A DNA stretch of 64,000 nt from Gordionus sp. m RMFG-2023 (lineage: Eukaryota > Nematomorpha > Gordioida > Chordodea > Parachordodidae), in NCBI RefSeq assembly GCF_954871325.1, contig NC_088775.1, positions 52,615,561-52,679,560 on the forward strand, in the 5' to 3' direction. How positions within the stretch are numbered: position 1 is the first letter of the stretch; every line of letters begins with the position of its first letter. This document shows, piece after piece, positions 1 to 11,849 of this stretch. The position numbers and the translations under genes are program-made. The notes under the pieces were generated by a model. The model was not told the DNA's origin and made no database searches. It saw only the letters and a list, made by a program, of their open reading frames with translations.

Positions 1-611
1 TCAGGTTAAATAAAAAAATAATGTTTTAATGGTGCACGCAACAATAGTATAAACGATTATGATAGGTAGGGTATTACAATATGAAAAATGATTATTTTGA
101 ATTGAAATAATATATAAAAAAATATCGACAATAAATATAAGTTATATAAACTGATAAAAAAAATATATGGAGGAAGGGTTTAGTGTACTATTAGCATTCG
201 AATGATAATTATGATTAGTAGTATTATGAACTTTTAGTTAAAAAGCTCTCCACAAATGATGATATAGCCCTAGTTGAGGAACATAACATAGATTTTGAAA
301 TTGGCATATACCACTTCAACCGAACCCAACTACAATAAAATAACTTGGATCAACAGTAATGATATTTTTTTACCGATATCATAAAAAATATAAAACAAAT
401 AGAGTTAGATGATGGGTAAAAAAGTCACCAGTATAGTAATATAAAAAAAATGGGCTAAATGCCAGTAAATTTTTTGGAATATAAATATCATGATATTTTT
501 CCCAAATATTCAATAGGGCTATACAAATTTCCACATTATATGATTATTATCTCTCTTATCTTATCATCTAGTATGATATATTTTTTTTTTCTTTCGGAAA
601 CTTTTCGCCCA
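1..611. other. AT-rich sequence, no gene seen
   Basis: No supported gene. The DNA is AT-rich with short homopolymer runs. It lies just downstream of the MULE-1 transposase relic (minus strand) and may include its lost 3' part, but I see no clear inverted terminus. Confidence 0.4.
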
Positions 612-1915
612 TCACTGCATTAATACAAGATCCATATCCTGCTCTTTATTTTTTATGATATCAATAAATAAATAAATGTTGGGGTGAGGATAAGGAACGT
701 ATTCCTTTAAAGCTCGATGAAAGCCTTCCACGTGGTTATTCATCCTTACCCCTCTAACATCAAATGTGTTCCACATTTCATATTTGAACTTGGCATTACT
801 GTTAACAAGTATTTTCAAAATAATTTAAAAAATCGTAAATAGAACTCAATTGAAATGATTGAGCTTGGCGAATTAACTCAATCATTATAGATGGCACATC
901 CCTTTCTAATAAAAATGGGATGGCCATTATAATACGAAAAAATTTATAAATATTAGGATTTCGTCTGCGCAGTTGGGTCAGGCGATATTCCTGAATGCGT
1001 CTTGCGATGCATTGACAGAAATGGAAGTAGCAACTCTTTACAATAATTCTAGGAAAATTTTCCTTAAGGGCTAAAAATACGCCAATTTTAAAATCTATTG
1101 TTGCACTTGGTGGCGAAAAAATTAAGCCTAATGATAAACAATAATTTTTTAATAAATAAAACATTCGAATATTTGTATTTTTAAATTTATCTGGTAAAAG
1201 AATATACGCGCAAACAATTAAAGTATTGTTTATAATAATATTTATGGAATAAAATTGTTTAAATAATTTAGGGGAGGCATTAAACCTGCCATCTAGATAT
1301 ATTTTATCTGCCCAACAAAGGTGAGATAAAAGACTACGAGTAGAAAAAATAAATAATTTATTATTATCATTACAAACTAAAAAATTATTATTATTCAAGG
1401 TAACTTTATGTTCATCAAGCAACGCTATATCAGCATTTGTGCGAGGTAACGATGGCCGCGTTGATTGAGTAACGCGCGCCATAATTGTTTTTATTGACAA
1501 AAATGTCGGTAAGGTTTTAGGGTGTTGCATCGCAAAGGAATCTAATTTCCTTTTGCGCATAACCTTTTTATATACTTTATGTAAACTTAAATATTTATTT
1601 AATTTTATTTGATTTTTTAATTCATTTACTGTTAGTAAAAGTTCATAATACTCTTCATCATTATCATGACTATGTTGCTTAGTCATTGTAAAATGAGTAC
1701 CTAATACACCCCTTCCTTTACAGTTATGTAAACGACATTTATAATAATGTTCTCGATTACGAAGATATAAATATTTATTAGAATATATTAAATTATTATT
1801 AAATTTAGAAGTAATAAATTTATATGGGCACTTTTTTTTACTGTTCTCTTGATAATTAGCTTTGTTTAAAAATAATGAATATAAATTATTAATAATATAT
1901 TAAAGTACCTTAAAT
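612..1915 (-). pseudogene. FLYWCH-MULE transposase relic (MULE-1)
   Basis: Transposase of a Mutator-like DNA transposon, which would act in the nucleus to cut and paste its element. The main open frame is 802-1686 (294 aa from an ATG). Coding continues upstream without an ATG to about 1900 and forms a FLYWCH-like zinc finger (YYKC, then CKGRG, then the His residues just after the ATG), so the real start lies upstream of 1686. In the 294-aa part, Asp132 (LDGRF) and Asp198 (TIDFK) fit the first two catalytic residues, followed by a CYFHFCQ motif near 219-225. The third acidic residue is in a second frame, 612-818 (NNHVEGFH). The two frames overlap by 17 bases, so one frameshift separates them. 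No TSD or terminal repeat was found. The family is clear; activity is unlikely. Confidence 0.85.
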
Positions 1916-1940
1916 TGCTCTATCAGTAATAAATTCATTA

Positions 1941-2288
1941 GGTGCTGAAATTTTTATTATAATGATTAGTATGTAAAATAATATTTTACTTAAAAGAGAT
2001 TCATTATCATGGAAAGCAAAGTTTTGATTATCATTCAAGGCAGAGTTTTCATTAATAGGTGCTGAAATTTTTATTATGATTAGTATGTAAAATTATATTT
2101 TACTTAAAAGAGATTCATTATCATGAAAAGCTAAGTTTTCATTATCATTCAAGGCAGAGTTTTCATTAATAGGTGCTGAAATTTTTATTATAATGATTAG
2201 TATGTAATATTATATTTTACTTAAAAGAGATTCATTATCATGAAAAGCAAAGTTTTCATTATCATTCAAGGCAGAGTTTTTATTAGCT
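1941..2288. repeat. ~115-bp tandem repeat, 3 copies
   Basis: Three consecutive copies begin with GGTGCTGAAATTTTT at 1941, 2058 and 2172 (units 117, 114 and about 115 bp). Each contains TTCATTATCATG and TTCAAGGCAGAG. Both flanks share AGCTTTGTTT plus AATGAATATAAA (near 1856 and 2286), so the array sits between two copies of a short motif immediately upstream of the MULE-1 finger. It may be a subterminal repeat of that element. Confidence 0.85.
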
Positions 2289-3206
2289 TTGTTTTAGGAT
2301 AATGAATATAAATGTAGATAAAAGTTTACTTTGACATTCATTTGAAATATAAATTACTCCTTCGGTCTGAGTAAATTTATCTATGGAATTTATATCTTCA
2401 GCTAAATAAATTAAAATTTTTTATATTTCTATTTATCATAAACTTTGTGTTGATGTTGATTTAAATTTTTGCAAGTAGCAATTAGGATCTTTAATACATT
2501 TAATTTATATTATTTAAAAATATTTTATCTACCAGTACACTCTTTGGATATACTAAATACATTATATTTGAGAATACCTTTCCCCTTACATGATTCTTTT
2601 GAGCATACACAGTAAGAGGTTGACTCATTATAATATTTATGTATTCTGAAATTTGATGATACTGGCATCTACAATTATAGTTAATTTATATACCCATTTT
2701 TTGAATAAAATATACCTTATATATTGAACTTCTTTTTACTGTGCCAATTGAAGATAAAGAGCTGCAAATAATATTTATGGATTATTGAATTATAAAGGCT
2801 AGTTTTACTGTAATTTGGCTTAATTAAATGTAGTAAAGCATCTTTTTTATACTGTGCCAATTGAGATAAATAAACTTTAAGCTTTGAGCATATAAACTTT
2901 AAGCTTAATATTTGAGCATACAAATTATAAGGTTAAGCGAAATTTAGCGAAAAGTTTGCCGACAAAATACCTAATTATAACTAAAAAATAGTAAAGGCGG
3001 TACGAAACCTAAACTGATTTAACATTATTTACCCCTTCTATTTTTCATTATATTTTTTAATCGAATATTAAATATAGTTTATAATTTTTTAGATTTTAAT
3101 TAATATATTATTTTTCACTATATTTAATTTAATTTGATAATATTATAATTTTTAACTTTATTATCTATTTATTTTAAAGACTATTTTTTTTACACATTGA
3201 TTTTAG
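2289..3206. other. AT-rich spacer with small repeats
   Basis: No gene seen. Between 2738 and 2925 short phrases recur: ACTGTGCCAATTGA twice, ACTTTAAGCTT twice and TTGAGCATA three times. This looks like decayed repeat DNA. Confidence 0.4.
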
Positions 3207-3329
3207 ATGAGTAATGAGGTGAGACTCAAAAAATGTAAATATCGGAGAGATTGCGTGAAATTTTTGAGACAAAGAGAGCTATTAGCTAAAGAAATTATTC
3301 AAGACCAATTACAAAAAATGGTTAAAGGT
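3207..3329 (+). CDS. Short charged ORF, possible first exon
   Basis: An ATG at 3207, just after TTTTAG, opens a charged frame: MSNEVRLKKCKYRRDCVK, then a Lys/Glu/Gln-rich helix-like stretch to about residue 41. After AAAG at 3329 the sequence continues GTTTGT, which could be a splice donor. Without splicing the frame stops at 3356. I do not recognise the protein. Two Cys in a basic context are too few to call a finger. It could equally be chance or part of a transposon. Confidence 0.2.
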
Positions 3330-3356
3330 TTGTGCAATATATATATATTATGTTGA

Positions 3357-4772
3357 ATTCCTTTTAAATCAAAGGAAAAAGTGGATTTTTAATCCGATCT
3401 ATCCGGATTTCTTAAAAGGTAGAAAAGGCGAATAATTAAAACCTTAATTATTTTTTGATTAACCATTTTTTTCCATTTTATCAGATTAAATATAATATTT
3501 ACTCTGTATAAATAATATAATATTAGTATCAAATATAAAATAGATCATTATTATATTTGATCAATTTAAAAAAAAATGGATCAGTAAAAAATTTATTTGT
3601 TCAGTAAATATAAAAGTTTTCCAGTAAATCTCGTTTCTTTATAAACTATATTTTTTAAAAATGGGGGGAGGGGGGTGCGATTCCTATTTTATTTTTAACG
3701 ACCATATTTATAGAGAAACATCTTCTAATGTTATCCGTCGTTCATAACCACGCGAAAAAAAATGAATATAATTTATGAGATTTAATTTTTTATAATATAA
3801 AAAATTTAATAATGTGAAACAATATAGCAAATTTGAATATTGTATTTTTTTTTATTACATTACATAGATATAACAAAATTATAAAAATTTAATCCAAAAT
3901 ATAATTTCTGTTACATTTAGCGTAAAAATGCTTAATGATATTTCATTTTTAAGTAAATAGAAATGTTTATCAATTTATTTTAATATAAAATGTCAATTAT
4001 TTTATTTAATTTTGATATATTTAATATTGAACAGATTAATATTGGCTAAAGTGATATTTTTTAAAAGTTTAAAATGTATAGGACAAAAATGGATAGGACA
4101 AATATTTGATATTTCTTGTACTTTTTTAAGGTTTTCAATGCTAGTCGGCGCACATCTTTAGATGCCACAAATAATTGATGATGACGATCTCTTGCAGAAG
4201 CTTTATGCAAAGTTGATGGGAATTTGTTATTAAACTAAAATTGTGAGGAGAATTTGAAAGCAATCAATGGCTAATCGATATGTGTTAAATTGAATTTATG
4301 GCCATTATAGCAGTTGAATATTCAGATATAGAGGGTGTGTTTGAATGATCTAAGATAAGCTTTATGTTTAAACTTAACAAAAAAGGGCTGTAAGCAGTGG
4401 TGAATTTCTTAAAAATTAGGCTGGGAGATTTTATATATCAAAAACTATGACATATATATAATTAATTTTTTTAAATACGAATATGAATAAATTCCCTATT
4501 TATATTATATTTTGAAATTTAATACCACCGACATCTGTATTAATTAAAAAATATATAAATATAAATCATAAAATATATAAATATAAATAAAAAAATATAT
4601 AAATATAAATCAAAAAAATTTCTATAAATCCTTCAACTCTTTTATTTTTTGAGCTGTATTTTTCTTTGAAAGATATCATTCGTTCGCGATGAATCCATTT
4701 CCTTATTTTGATAGGTGGACTGGAATTCATTCCTATATCGTAACTCCATTACTATTTATGTATTATTTACTC
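3357..4772. other. AT-rich sequence without recognised gene
   Basis: No supported gene. There is a G-rich patch at about 3664-3678. A slightly less AT-rich stretch at 4130-4330 may be decayed coding DNA, but I could not match it to a family. Confidence 0.35.
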
Positions 4773-5006
4773 TTAACTCGTTCCATATCTGACAACTACT
4801 TTGATCAAAATCATTTGATGAAAGTCCCTTTCACACAAGGAAATACTGCAGGATAAAGTATTCACATAGTTAAGAAATTTTTTAAATATTTTATTAGGAA
4901 TATCTTCATCGATATAGGGTAAAATCATTTCATATTTATTTAATTTGAATCTTTGGCATATAGGCTTCTTGCCAATCTTAGGCTCATTTGCCAATCTTAG
5001 ACTCAT
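4773..5006 (-). pseudogene. hAT transposase C-terminal relic
   Basis: This 77-codon frame ends with SISLCERDFHQMILIK followed by a short basic tail. That matches the hAT dimerisation region, usually S-x-A-S-C-E-R-x-F-S-x-(L/M)-K-x-I-K. The preceding residues (ILPYIDEDIPNKIFKKF) fit the lead-in to this domain. Nothing of the DDE core is visible on either side, so this is only a remnant. It is unlike the hAT C-termini at 59.6 kb and 63.7 kb, so it is probably another hAT lineage. Confidence 0.55.
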
Positions 5007-5696
5007 TTGCCAGTTTCTTTTTAAAGGAAGAATGTATCGGAAAATTTATAAAATGAATAGATATTTTTATTAAAATTTATTCAAGTCATTTTGCCCTAGT
5101 TTTTACTAGCCATTAGACGGGACTGCATGATGCTTTCTAGAGAAATTTTAAATTTAGTTATTTTAAATCTTACTACTTTTGGATTTTTTTTAATTAATGA
5201 TAAATTTTATTATAAATTTACTAAAAGATATTTATCTCTTATTCATTCTCAGACAGCATTTAGGTAAAGGAAGTTTTACACGCTCATGGATAATATTTAA
5301 GATACGGTTAGTAATAAATGGTTGATAATCATCAACTAATGTTTATTTGTTATACCTGGTCTAAATAATCATGAGCCTTGCAAAATTTTAATTAGAATTG
5401 TCTGGAGGTTATAAATGATAGCTCATTATATCTTAATGAATGTCGTGGGGTTATAATATTAATGGGTGATTAATATCGCAGCCAACGGCAAATTTTTTTT
5501 AAGGGATAGGGGCAGATTTTATAGGAATTTGGCCCCAATAAAATTTCTGTCATGAAGCCACTTACATAATATTTTATTATTGTCAACATCAGTTATTAAA
5601 TAAAAAAAATGATGTATTGGCAAAAGGACACTGATGAACCTAATAAAAAATATTAAATTGATAATCTAAACAACTAACAAACCACCTATGATTGGA
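5007..5696. other. AT-rich spacer
   Basis: No gene seen. A modest GC-richer patch at 5455-5540 (TTTGGCCCCAATAAAATTTC) could be a decayed transposon end, but no partner was found. Confidence 0.35.
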
Positions 5697-8096
5697 ATGT
5701 TCCATCAAATCGATCACGATTCGGCCGACCCCTTTTAAAATTGTTAAAAATTTCTGAAATTATTTAGATAAGAAAGCCGTTTATTTTAACTCGCTAGCAC
5801 ACCTGGTTCTCGAGATATAGGGGCTCTAGGTACAAAAAAGAGCCATTTTGGCATCTGTAAAATTTTTATATACTTATATCTTAAAAAATATTTATAGTAA
5901 AAAAAATATAATGTATCATAATGTAGGTAAAAAAAATTTCTAAAGGGCTATCAAAATATATAAAAATCAATTTGAGTCTTTAACTTTCGGTTTACCTATA
6001 TTGCTTTATCTGTATTTTTAAGCAAAAAAGGGAGTTTGTTTTCGAAATTTTTTTTTTGCATTTTATTAAGAAACCTTTTATAAATATATATACGATGTCA
6101 AAACCTTAGCGACGCTATCGACTCTTCCGAAATATACATTTTTACCAACATTTGGAAAACAGATGGCGCTATATGAAATTACGAATTATGGTTAAATTTT
6201 GTTGCTAACTTACCAATAATAGGATATTTTCACTTTTCATGCTAAAAAATTTCAAATTATACTAATTTAACTGAGGTGCAGTGTGGGCAAATACCCAATA
6301 GACACTTAATAATGTAACAAATTTCCAATAATAAATATGTTTCGTATAATTTTTTTATTATTCATTTTTAATAATAATATAGAAATATAGATAGATAATC
6401 ATATTCATTCCATAAATTAAAAAATATTTGAAATAAAATTTACTTAGTCCAATTTTAATATTTGAATGAATATCTTTTAAGCTCTCGTAAATTGATTAAA
6501 CTAAATCTTTTTTGGACTTGAATCTTTTTACCATTTTTTGTTATAGAAACAAAATTCCTATTCCCAGGCATCGAACTACTATATTCATCATTGCTATAAA
6601 AAGTTTTAACAATAGCAAAGGTGGCGGAATCTATTGTCTTACCGGGTTTGGGATTCGGTGTTGAAAAAACCCATTTTCTTTTATTAAACCTTTTGATTTT
6701 AACGCCATATGATAGAAATATTAAATTCTTTTACAATTTTTTTTACTGTCTAATTTGATGGAAATAATGTTAATAATCTATATTTATTTGTAATCCACAA
6801 CTGTAGGAAATTGAATTTTAAGGTATCTAGAATTTCATCGAATTTTTTATCATTTGATGAAGATAATGGTATAATTTTTAGTCGTTAAAACTTTTTTTAC
6901 TCTATATATTTTTTTCTTTGGATATTTTTTTTCACATTAGCGTTTTCTTTTAATGGGGGATTCCCCTATTGATTGTAGGGATATATTAATGTTATCAATA
7001 GCCTCTTGATTAATTATATAAGGAGGAGAATCAATATCTACATTGTCATTTGAAGTATAAGGAATGTTTGCTAATTTTTGTCGGCATGAAGAGCATATTA
7101 ACATATCTAAATTGAATGGTAAATTTTTTTGGGTCATCCAGGGTGAGATAATACACATGTCTTTGTAGATTAAATGGGTTACAACATTTTAATATTTGGT
7201 ACGTTTATCTGTGATATAGAATAAAATTTTAATTGATCTGCACCTAGAATATATATTTTTGCACTCTCCAAATCCTGAATGTTATTGGTAGACAGACGAT
7301 AAAATAATAAGCTGCAGACGGGTTGATTTATTAATCTGAACGGACAAGTTAAAAATATTAGGCAGAAAGAGAGATCGTTTTAAACAGTTTATTTTTAAAA
7401 TAATATGCTAGTAAAATATAATCGATAATATGCCTAATAAAATATTCGTTTTTACTGTAGCTGTTATACATTATCGAGCTAATAAGTCATTCATTTTAGA
7501 AGCAAAGTAGATCTAAAAAATATATAACTTTTTAAGGATGGTGGGGGGTGGGGGGCAGAACTGGGAAATGTAACACATTTCTTATAAACGTATCATTATT
7601 TTCATTTTCCTTAAGAATAATATTTTATAACCATTGGCGCCATCTATTTTTTGTCAATTTTTGGCAAAAATATGTAATTCGGAAGAGTCAATAGAGTCAC
7701 CAAGGTTTTGACATCTATATATATTTATAAAAGGTGTCTAAATAAAAAGCAAAAGAAAATTTCGGAAACAAACTCCCATTTTTGCTTAAAAACACACCTA
7801 AACTAATATAGGTAAACCGGAAGTTGCTCAGATTGGAGCCAAATTTTATTGTTTATTGATAACCCTTAGGAGATTTTTTTTACCTACAATATGATATATT
7901 ATATATATATACTATAAATAGTTTTTGAGATATAAGCATTTTAAAAATTTTACGGATTCCATGCACCTATGAGCCCCTATATCTCAGGAACCAGGTATGC
8001 TAGCGTAATACCTATCTAAATAATTCCAGAAATTTTTAACAATTTTAAAAGAGGCCGGCCATTTGCCTTTTTTGATCGATTTGACATGGTGGCCCA
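5697..8096. mobile_element. DNA transposon with ~470-bp terminal inverted repeats
   Basis: About 470 bp at 5697-6170 reappears as its reverse complement at 7630-8096. Shared blocks, read inward from each end, include TCAAATCGATCA, CTTTTAAAATTGTTAAAAAT, the ATATAGGGGCTC block and finally GATGGCGC. The arms have diverged by indels and substitutions, so the insertion is old. The middle, 6190-7620, carries a transposase-like relic on the minus strand. I could not define a TSD. The superfamily is not assigned: the protein motifs are those of an animal transposon family I recognise only loosely. Confidence 0.75.
6440..7158 (-). pseudogene. Transposase-like relic of the long-TIR element
   Basis: The N-terminal frame 6937-7158 (73 codons) has a CxxC pair (ICSSCRQKL) followed by LQSIGESPIKRKR. 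Further downstream on the minus strand (about 6440-6640) frames read FYSNDEYSSSMPG and QKRFSLINLREL. From memory, the combination of an N-terminal CxxC, a 'GESP' box, 'DE(Y/F)S..MPG' and 'QKR..L.NL.EL' is typical of a widespread invertebrate DNA-transposon ORF. Several frame changes and stops separate the pieces, so the gene is dead. Its central position between the inverted arms supports it being this element's own transposase. Confidence 0.5.
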
Positions 8097-8401
8097 TTAC
8101 TTTATTTTTAAATATATATTGTATAGTAATATAATTCATATAATTTGTTTATATCATAATAAAATGAAACTAAACTTAATAGAGTATAAGTATAAAATTT
8201 TTACCTAAGCATTTGCACTTTACCTTGGCATTTATAGTTTACCTAGGAATCAGTTTAATCATATTGGGTTGACCCCTGCTAAAAAATTAATGGTGAAATA
8301 AAAAATTAAATAATAGAGGTATAATTACCTAATAACTACCTTATATAAAGGATTAAACTTTATTCTATTTAAAATTATTTGAACAAAAATTATGTCTAAA
8401 C

Positions 8402-9662
8402 TAATGTCGTTAAAGTAGGGCGCTATTTTTTTCTGTATAGTGGTAGCTTTAGCGTGCTACGTATTTAAAAAAAATAGCCGTAGCTAGCTACTAATTTAAA
8501 AAGTATCATAATTGTTAAAATATATTTATAATTGATTCTAAAATCATAATCATTTAATTTATTTTGAAATATATTTAAAAATCTGCCTTATAATACTAGT
8601 TTTCAAAATAATTTTAAAATGTCGACAATAGAGGTTAATATTGAAGAAGTTTTGGTACAGATTATATTAACAAAATAATTTCCTTGGAAAATGATGATAA
8701 TATGGAATTTTTTTTTCCTGAATTCGCAAATTATTTTAATCTCGATAAAAAAATTAACACAAGGTACAAATTTCATTGTAAGGTGTGCAGGAAGGTTTTA
8801 TCATCAAACAAGACTAGTAGCTTCAACGAGAAAACATTTGAACTTAATATATTAAACAATCCTTAATCTTTAAAATAAAATTTGAATCAAAGGTGTATCT
8901 ATTATAGTTTTTGAGCTAGATTAGTTTATGTGAATGTTGATTTTCCGGCCCAGTCATGGTATGTTTCAACTTGCAATAAGATATTAGTTAAGAACATATT
9001 ATAAATTAAAAATTACAATAAATAATTAATATTCATTCATTTTATCATCAGACTCATCTATTTAATGTCAATATTTTGTAAATTATTATCTGGATGTTTG
9101 ATTAAAATTAACCACTAAATTTTATCAAAACATGCTAAAAAATATTTAATTCAATCCTTTCACATTTTACCAATTTTGAAAGAAATTGGTTCAATAGATA
9201 AAAAGCTAAAGGGTGATGGCCTGGCCAGTTGGCAAACATGGCCACTCACTTATCCCTTGTATAATCTTTATTCCAACTATTACTATTATTATTTTAGACT
9301 TACCCTAGCAAGATCGAAAAGCAACCTACTATTGATAAATTTTTCGATTTTTGATGATTTTTCTTATATAAAAAATATGTATATTAAATTTAATACAATC
9401 TGATGGTTGCTCTAGACTTGGGGATTACAATATGGAAATGTTATTATTATTAAGATGCAGTAAAAAATAAATAAATATATATTTGAAATTAGAGTCATAT
9501 TTTTTAATTGTGGAAATGGAGATACGTAAAAAAATATTTTAAAAAAACTAGCTATAAGTGCGCTACTTTTTTGAACTCTAGCGGTATCGATAGTGAGCTA
9601 CTTTTTTGTAAAATAACGGTAGTGATAACGCACTACTTTCAAAGTAGCTTTTAACAACACTG
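8402..9662 (+). mobile_element. hAT element with 'agtagc' subterminal repeats
   Basis: The left tip TAATGTCGTTAAAG and the right tip (read inward) CAGTGTTGTTAAAAG are inverted. The flanks are GTCTAAAC (8394-8401) and GTTTAAAC (9663-9670), an 8-bp TSD with one mismatch, as hAT insertions make. Subterminal DNA is full of short inverted GTAGC/GCTAC units that could fold. The interior carries a BED-finger ORF (8684-8866) and, near 9410-9460, CTAGACTTGGGGATTACAAT, which has a homologue at the 3' end of the related copy at 63.7 kb. At 1261 bp it lacks most of a transposase, so it is probably a deletion derivative. Confidence 0.85.
8684..8866 (+). pseudogene. BED-type zinc finger fragment of hAT transposase
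   Basis: The frame opens with TTG; the first ATG is at 8702 (MEFFFPEFANYF). Residues YKFHCKVCRKVL match the first half of a BED finger (hydrophobic-x-C-x2-C), and the line then stops at residue 60 before the His pair. The related copy at 62.8-62.9 kb has NFPFPRFENFL in the equivalent place, which supports homology. In an intact element this domain would bind the element's ends. It is truncated here. Confidence 0.55.
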
Positions 9663-10330
9663 GTTTAAACTACCATAAAATTATATTTTAGAGATAAAGA
9701 AAACCTGGAAGTTTTCAAGAGTTAGTACGAGTCGTTTACATCGCAATTTTAATATTTATAATATAACCAGAAATTATTATTTTAAAATTTTTTGGATAAC
9801 ATCTTTACATAAATAATTGTTTTATAAATAATGTATAATTTTTATATGCAAACATAAATATTTAAGGGGCTTTCCCAGGTTTGGCTTTCTAGAAATTAAT
9901 TTTTTATATGATGTAAAATTATATAAGGGTACCAAAATGAAATATTATTTATTAAGAATTATCAGGAAGTTTTGATTTTATTGCAGATTGATTTCAGGAC
10001 TTCCAATATATTTTTAAATATGAATGATAAATTTAAAGAATTTTAGCCCTAAAGCGAGTTTTTAAAGTGTTTATAATTTTTAAATCAATGCTCAGCTCCA
10101 TCTAAAATTTTCAATATAAAACAGTACAGTCAGTACGTGCTTGTTCAGGTTTCAATTTATTTCCGGTTTTTAAATTCTACATGAAACAAAAAATATCGGA
10201 ACCTATATTTCTGCAGAGATAAATAATAACAAGTCCCTAAATTATTATTTAATAAAATATCTCTTGTCTAAACTTTTGATGTAGATTTTTTATTAGAAAT
10301 AAAATTATGTGAGCACTTAGCCTATACTAT
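9663..10330. other. AT-rich spacer
   Basis: Apart from the right-hand TSD of the hAT element (9663-9670) I see nothing supportable here. Confidence 0.35.
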
Positions 10331-10333
10331 TTA

Positions 10334-10580
10334 AGGGTAAACTTGGGGCGGACTGGGAGACTAAAAACCCCGTGGAAGATTTCAAAAGAGATCCCATAGT
10401 TGGGGGGGGGGGCATCACCCCTACTATTCATTTGAGATCGACGCAGCTTGGCTCAAAAGCTGTACAAAAAGATTTTCTGACCAGGCCGGCTGTTAGAATT
10501 TTTTCAAAGCTTAAAATTAGGCAATATGAGCTAAGTAGGACAACGTGTACAAAAATATTATATGAATTCGGTTGAAAACT
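10334..10580 (+). other. GC-richer block, possible transposon terminus
   Basis: GGGGCGGACTGGGAGACTAA at 10346 opens a block clearly less AT-rich than its surroundings, with a run of about ten G at 10402. Tips of the form 'ggggcggactgggag' are common on animal hAT-type elements, but no inverted partner or TSD was found. A 67-codon frame here (10372-10575) shows no recognisable domain and I do not call it a gene. Confidence 0.25.
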
Positions 10581-10899
10581 CCAAAACAAAAGTTCTAGGT
10601 CACCGACCTCTATCGACTTTGTATATGCTCAACTATGTTTCGATTTATATTTTAAACTTATAATTCTAATACTTGCAAAAAGTAATCTTAAAAATAATAG
10701 TAGATAAATATTTATTTACACATTCATATGTGCTGCATGGCGTCCACGTTATATCAACTATTTCTCGCCTTTAATATTTCATGAAAAATGCGCCTTACTA
10801 AAACAACCTTCTTTAATTTTAGTAATTGTTTTGGTCATTTAAAATAGATTTATTAAATTAGGGTTTGAGATTTTATAATCTTTAGTTATTTTTAAAAAT

Positions 10900-11115
10900 A
10901 AGTAAATTATTGAAAAAGAAAATTTTATTTTGTTTCATAATCATATTTGTTGGAGCCATATTAAAACTCGTGTTAGAGTTTGATCTTCTATATATCATCT
11001 GCTCAAGGAGGAACACCTAGTTGACTTTAGAAAAAAACATGATCTTTACTGGATTTGAACCCAGAATTATCAGATTTGATACAAGTACTGAACCACGGCC
11101 ACAGACACTACTCAA
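10900..11115 (-). repeat. tRNA-derived SINE candidate
   Basis: On the minus strand, 11115 to 11041 reads GTGGCCGTGGTTCAGT (A-box-like) and then GGTTCAAATCC, a perfect pol III B box, about 45 bases apart. The intervening 'TATCAAATCTGATA' can form a small hairpin, but a full cloverleaf with a paired acceptor stem does not form. The body then runs to about 10900, ending in an A-rich stretch. This arrangement suits a tRNA-derived SINE rather than a working tRNA. No second copy was seen in the window. Confidence 0.35.
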
Positions 11116-11588
11116 TGTTAATTATTTTTGTATATAAGGATAAAATTACAACGCTATCTAATATTTTAATAAACCTAGTGTTGTTAATTTGCTTGGTTAT
11201 AATATACCACCAAAGACAGATCCGGGGTTCAGACCAGGAGTTTAGATGCGGAGTTCAGACCCATAACTAATCTTCCTTTAAATTAGCAATTAGTATTTGT
11301 AATCCTAGGATCTAGTATTGATGCAGCAAAATTTAAAGATGTTATTATATGTTGGCTGTTGTTTTTTTTTCTCTTATTGAACCATCTGATTTCCCTATCT
11401 CCTGATTTTTCTAATTATCCTATTATCATCCCTATTACTGGAGATTATGTGCTTATTTCTGCAGCTATTTTATAAAATGGCGTTAGAAATTCGTTAGTCA
11501 AATCGATTTCAATTAAACCAAGCTAACTATGATGTAATATTATGTTGATATTCTATGTAAATAAATAATAAATAAAAATAATTCTATT

Positions 11589-11770
11589 TTTTAAAACAAA
11601 ACCTACAAATCACTATTTTAAAATATAATTACTCATGTTTTCTGGGAACTTGTAGTCTCACCTCCGTTTTTATATAATATTGTTTTATTTTATTTTATAT
11701 TTGATACGTTAATTTTAATATTAATTTTATTTCTATATATATTTACAATTCTATTATTGCACAAAAAAAA
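11589..11770 (+). mobile_element. 3' end of LINE (copy D), 5'-truncated
   Basis: This stretch matches, in opposite orientation, the C-terminal codons and 3' tail of LINE-A at about 40780-40970. Shared landmarks are GGGAACTTGTAGTCTCACC, 'CTCCGTTTTTATA' and the TTTTATTTTATTTTATAT tail followed by TTAATTTTAATAT. Only the last ~180 bp is present, the usual result of 5' truncation. It abuts a hAT relic at about 11850. Confidence 0.75.
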
Positions 11771-11849
11771 TAATAAAATAAAATATTATTTGTAAATAAA
11801 TATAAAAAATTAAAAACTGGAAATAATAAATATACAAAAATATTTTTTA

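Noticed and set aside
11055-11270. 71-codon plus-strand ORF
   Set aside because: Overlaps the tRNA-like SINE candidate on the opposite strand and shows no domain.
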